From Neobacillus sp. PS3-34 (lineage in GTDB: Bacteria; Bacillota; Bacilli; Bacillales; Cytobacillaceae): 64,000 nucleotides of DNA. Below, piece by piece: positions 60,387-64,000 of the stretch (its first letter is position 1; every line of letters starts with the position of its first letter). The DNA lies in NCBI RefSeq assembly GCF_030915465.1, contig NZ_CP133267.1, forward strand, positions 1,897,001 to 1,961,000. Direction: 5' to 3'. The position numbers and the translations under genes were made by a program. The notes below the pieces were generated by a model. It was not told where the DNA came from. It did not search any database and saw nothing but the letters and a program-made list of their open reading frames with translations.

Positions 60387-62665
60387 TTAAGCTTTTTTAA
60401 TAGGCGCAAATTTTGCAAGCAAACGCTTAACGCCTGTCGGGCTTGGAAAGGCGATATCCAACTCAGTTCCTTCTCCCTCGCCTTTCACGCTTACAACCGT
60501 CCCTATTCCCCATTTACCATGTTCTGCTTTATCTCCGACCTTCCATGCGAGTGAGTCTCCTCCAGTTGAAGCCGCCAAAGGTCTGCTGACCGGCTTTCTT
60601 GCGGCAGGTCTTGCCGCCGGAGTACCGAATCCTGCACCTTGGCTGCCTCCAAAGGAACTTTTGCTTCCAAATCCAGCGCTAGAACCGCCAAAAGAGGTTC
60701 CTCGATTGCCAAATTGGTTGGGAGGTTCGTAACCTTCAAGCAGATCTTCGGGGATTTCTTTAATAAAACGGGAAGCGGGATTCATATTGGTTCGCCCGAA
60801 GAGTGTTCTCATCTGCGCATTCGTCAGGAACAGCTGCTGCTCAGCCCTCGTAATGCCTACATAAGCAAGGCGGCGTTCCTCCTCCATTTCCACTTCTTCC
60901 ATAAGTGAGCGGCTATGAGGGAAGACCCCTTCTTCCATTCCAATCAAAAAGACAACAGGAAACTCAAGCCCCTTGGCAGAGTGAAGAGTCATTAACACAA
61001 CCTCATCGGCCTTTCTCCCTCATCATTCATGGAATCGATATCGGCGACAAGAGCAAGGTCCGTCAAGAACGCAACAAGGCTTTTATCTTCATTTGTTTCT
61101 TCAAAGTTCTTTGTAACGGATAATAATTCATCAAGGTTTTCTAAACGGCTTTGAGCTTCCAGCGATTTTTCCGCTTTCAGCATTTCACGGTAGCCTGACT
61201 TTTCAAGGATATCCTCGACCAGTTCTGTAACGGACAGGAATTCCTGCATCTGTGTGTATCCACTGACTAAATCACGGAATTCTGCCGCAGCCTTCGTTGC
61301 CCTCGGGCTCAAACCAATCAATTCGATTGACTCAAGTGCCTGGTACAACGATAAATCATGCATGTCAGCAAAGTCAGCTATTTTATCAACGGAAGTCGAA
61401 CCGATGCTTCTTTTTGGAACGTTGATGATCCTCCGTAAGCTGATGTCATCATCCGGGTTGGATATAAGGCGCAAATAGGCGAGCATATCTTTAATTTCTT
61501 TTCTGTCATAGAACTTTGTGCCGCCGACAATGGTGTAATCAATATTAGATTTAAGCAGTACTTCCTCCATCACACGGGATTGGGCATTCGTCCGGTAAAG
61601 GATGGCGATATCAGACGGTTTTTTGCCTTCCCTCATCATCTCTTTTATTTTTCCGGCAACGAATTGGGCTTCTCCCTGTTCACTGTCCGCCCGGAAATAT
61701 AAAATCTTATTTCCCTCCGCATTTTCGGTCCAAAGGTTTTTCGGCTTGCGGTTCATATTTTTGGCGATGACTTCATTTGCAGCCAAAAGAATCCGCTTTG
61801 TTGAGCGGTAGTTTTGTTCCAGTAAAATGACTTTCGCGTTCGGGTAATCCTTCTCAAAAGATAAAATGTTGGCGATGTCCGCACCCCTCCAACGATAAAT
61901 TGACTGGTCGGAGTCACCGACTACACAAAGATTTTTGAAACGGTTGGCCAAAAGCTTGACGAGAAGATATTCGGCCCTGTTCGTATCCTGATACTCATCC
62001 ACATGAATGTACTGGAATTTGCGCTGATAGTATTCCAGCACTTCTGGAACACGGGTAAACAGCTGAATCGTCGTCATGATTAAATCATCAAAATCAAGAG
62101 CCTGATTTTTGCGGAGGCGACGCTGGTATTCTGTATAAACCTCGCTCACTTTTTGCTGATAATAATCTCCTGCTGTTTTCGCAAATTCCTCCGGTTCAAT
62201 CAATTCATTTTTCGCAGAACTGATTGATCCCAGTACAGCACGGGGATCAAGCTGCTTCGGATCAATATTTTTATCCTTCAAAATGCCTTTAACAACGGAT
62301 TGCTGATCCGTTGTATCAAGAATTGTAAAATTGCGGCTAAAGCCCAGGCGGTCTATATCCCTGCGCAAAATCCGTACGCACATCGAGTGGAATGTGGAAA
62401 TCCAAATTTGGTCTGCCACTCCACCCATCATTTTGGAGATACGTTCTCTCATCTCACGTGCTGCTTTGTTTGTAAAGGTAATCGCCAAAATGTTATACGG
62501 GTTGACGCCTTTTTCCACCATTAAGTATCCGATTCTATGTGTTAAAACTCTTGTTTTTCCCGACCCGGCTCCCGCCATGATTAAAAGCGGACCGTCAGTT
62601 GCCTTCACAGCACTCTGCTGTTCCGGATTTAAGCCGTTTAATAGCTTATCTGTTAAAAATTGCAC
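60387..62665 (-). CDS. pcrA: ATP-dependent DNA helicase PcrA, frame broken
   Basis: UvrD/PcrA superfamily 1 helicase for repair and rolling-circle replication. Walker A AGAGSGKT (about residue 31-38), Walker [10 protein letters not shown], motif [17 protein letters not shown], motif [15 protein letters not shown]. At 61008-61011 a G is missing (GGCC for GGGCC); restored, [20 protein letters not shown] bridges the two parts, about 759 residues. Essential, so the break is an error. I prefer GTG at 62665 (homologous to B. subtilis MNYISNQLL); ATG at 62689 is an alternative. Confidence 0.95.
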
Positions 62666-62789
62666 TCCATTCACCACCATACCAAACATTTGTTCTTTCT
62701 TATATTTTAACGTTCCACGCTTGATCCTGCAATCCTTTACCCGCAGAATCGCACGGTCTTTAAATTATCCCTTTAATTTTTCACTGCTT

Positions 62790-63458
62790 TTACCGTCTTA
62801 AGGTCTCTTCCATATTTTCATAGATGGCATTTCCGATTACAATTACATCGGCATGCGTACCCATTTCAGCCGCTTGATCCGCTGTTGTAATTCCCCCGCC
62901 ATAAAAAAGGGTCGTATTTTGCAGCACCTGTTTAACTTCTTCCGCAACTCTGGTATCACCGTACATGCCACTATATTCTAAATAAAATATTGGGAGGTGG
63001 AACATTTTTTCCGCCATCATCGCATATGCCCTGACATCTTCAAGCGACAGACCAGTTTTCGCGGAGGTCAGCTGTGCAGCTTTGCAATCTTCATTCAAAA
63101 TGCAATAGCCTTCCATCACGATTTCATCCCAATCCATGATTTCACCGAATTCCTTGACTGCTTCAAAATGAAGATCCGTAACCCAGCGTGTATCCCTTGA
63201 ATTCAGGACAGTCGGGATAAAATAAAGGTCAAAACCAGGTGTAACCGTTTCTGCACTTGATACTTCAAGCACACATGGAACCGTATAGCGCCGAATCCTG
63301 ACCATTAAATCAAGGACATTATCCAATGTAACACCGTCAGTACCGCCAACGATCACTGCGTCTGTCCCTGACTCGCATATTTTTTCTAAATTTTCTTCTG
63401 TAATCTCTTTATTGGGGTCGAGTTTAAACACATGCCTCCACTCGCGAAAATCATACAT
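62790..63458 (-). CDS. pcrB: Heptaprenylglyceryl phosphate synthase PcrB
   Basis: TIM-barrel prenyltransferase that joins heptaprenyl diphosphate to sn-glycerol 1-phosphate, the archaeal-type lipid of Bacillaceae. Motifs are [30 protein letters not shown] and [10 protein letters not shown], with the phosphate site [10 protein letters not shown]. 222 residues. ATG at 63458 follows GGGAGG; the longer opening to 63587 has no site. First gene of the cluster in this window. Confidence 0.95.
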   Translation of the reverse strand: MYDFREWRHVFKLDPNKEITEENLEKICESGTDAVIVGGTDGVTLDNVLDLMVRIRRYTVPCVLEVSSAETVTPGFDLYFIPTVLNSRDTRWVTDLHFEAVKEFGEIMDWDEIVMEGYCILNEDCKAAQLTSAKTGLSLEDVRAYAMMAEKMFHLPIFYLEYSGMYGDTRVAEEVKQVLQNTTLFYGGGITTADQAAEMGTHADVIVIGNAIYENMEETLRR

Positions 63459-63616
63459 CCCAAAATCCTCCCATTCGATATTCCATTTCAACATTATAGC
63501 ACTTGCAGGCACATTCAAAAAGAAAATGGCGGATTCCGTTAATAGAAATGATAACCATACAAATAGAAACCAGCTCCTCTTAATCACTTTTCGTTATACG
63601 GATAAAACTCCTAAAC

Positions 63617-64000
63617 GAGCTCGTGTTAAATGGGAATCTGTAGATATTTAGAGATTTAGTGTAGATAACCCCACTTCTAGTGTAGATAATTAATTACTTT
63701 GTGTAGATAATCTCCGCTTTTGTGTTGAAAAACCACCAGTTGGTGTAGATAGCACCCCCTGACCGAGCCTATCTTAAATGGGAATCTGTTGATATTTAGA
63801 GATTTAGTGTAGATAACCCCACTGTTAGTGTAGATAATTAATTACTTTGTGTGGATAATCTTCGCTTTTATGTTGAAAAACCACCAGTTGGTGTAGATAG
63901 TCCACCCTCACAGAGCCTATCTTAAATGGGAATCTGTAGATATTTAGAGATTTAATGTAGATAACCCCACTGTTAGTGTAGATAATTAAATACTTTGTGT
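63617..64000. repeat. 148-bp tandem repeat made of a 21-bp phased array, motif GTGTAGATA
   Basis: The phrase TGGGAATCTG occurs at 63631, 63779 and 63927, an exact 148-base period; the third unit runs off the window. Inside each unit a nine-base motif recurs every 21 bases: 63638 (CTGTAGATA), 63659, 63680, 63701, 63722 (GTGTTGAAA) and 63743, then again from 63786. 63850-63858 is TGTGGATAA, an exact DnaA box; most others differ from it by one base (TGTAGATAA). Lies upstream of pcrB; no coding frame. Confidence 0.85.

Noticed and set aside
63617..64000. CRISPR-like array
   Set aside because: The repeated word is only nine bases with 12-base intervals, and whole 148-base units repeat including the intervals; there are no unique spacers and no cas genes.
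63617..64000. Replication origin because of DnaA-like boxes
   Set aside because: Only one exact box, no AT-rich unwinding region pattern, and none of dnaA, dnaN or gyrase genes nearby.

Overview
The window looks like a chromosome segment of a Bacillaceae bacterium (a Bacillus or close relative). The gene content, strong AGGAGG-type ribosome sites, frequent TTG/GTG starts and moderate GC support this, as do an S-box, an L-box and a ydaO-type riboswitch. The set pcrB-pcrA-ligA-camS, gatCAB, putP, dgkB and rlmD corresponds to the yer/opuE/gat region of B. subtilis, here split up by other genes. No rRNA, intact prophage or CRISPR array is visible.

Layout. 1-5 kb: the edge of paaK and a ribose-type ABC transporter operon behind a SAM-I riboswitch. 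5-8 kb: an MFS exporter diverging from a TetR regulator. 8-12.5 kb: rocB and a lysine-riboswitch-controlled amino acid ABC transporter. 12.6-18.6 kb: a YgjP-like hydrolase, a DUF1456 protein, rlmD, pncB, pncA and dgkB. 19.2-22.4 kb: a five-gene ECF sigma/anti-sigma operon of membrane proteins, including a 35-residue protein. 22.8-31.4 kb: DUF3231, an AhpD-like protein, an Lrp regulator, kimA under a c-di-AMP riboswitch, plsY, a thioredoxin-like protein, putP, a Nudix protein and an alkyltransferase-like protein. 31.4-37.8 kb: a decayed, plastic stretch with a degenerate tRNA, transposase remnants, a BCCT fragment and a duplicated phosphatase end, interspersed with DUF421, ZIP and DUF4396 membrane proteins. 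37.9-41 kb: gatCAB. 41-48 kb: cupin, MarR with a nitroreductase, yueI, the glyoxylate shunt (aceBA) and a TipA-like MerR regulator. 48-54 kb: siroheme synthesis and NADH-nitrite reductase behind two Fnr-type dyads. 54-63.5 kb: an RsbR paralogue, rocA, camS, ligA, pcrA and pcrB.

Functional links. rocB, rocA, putP and the lysine-regulated transporter form an amino acid uptake and breakdown theme. The sumT-hemD, sirB and sirC genes supply siroheme to NirB. pncA and pncB recycle nicotinamide.

Two properties dominate the non-coding part. First, about twenty genes, including essential ones (gatA, gatC, pcrA), are broken by single-base indels. Most are repaired by adding one G to a G-run that is followed by C or CC, so these are probably consensus errors in the assembly and not decay. 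Second, the intergenic space is rich in unusual repeats. There are three arrays of different short motifs repeated at exactly 21 bp. There are two inverted copies of a roughly 600 bp non-coding element with terminal inverted repeats, each inserted in the loop of an intrinsic terminator. There is also a four-copy modular palindromic repeat.
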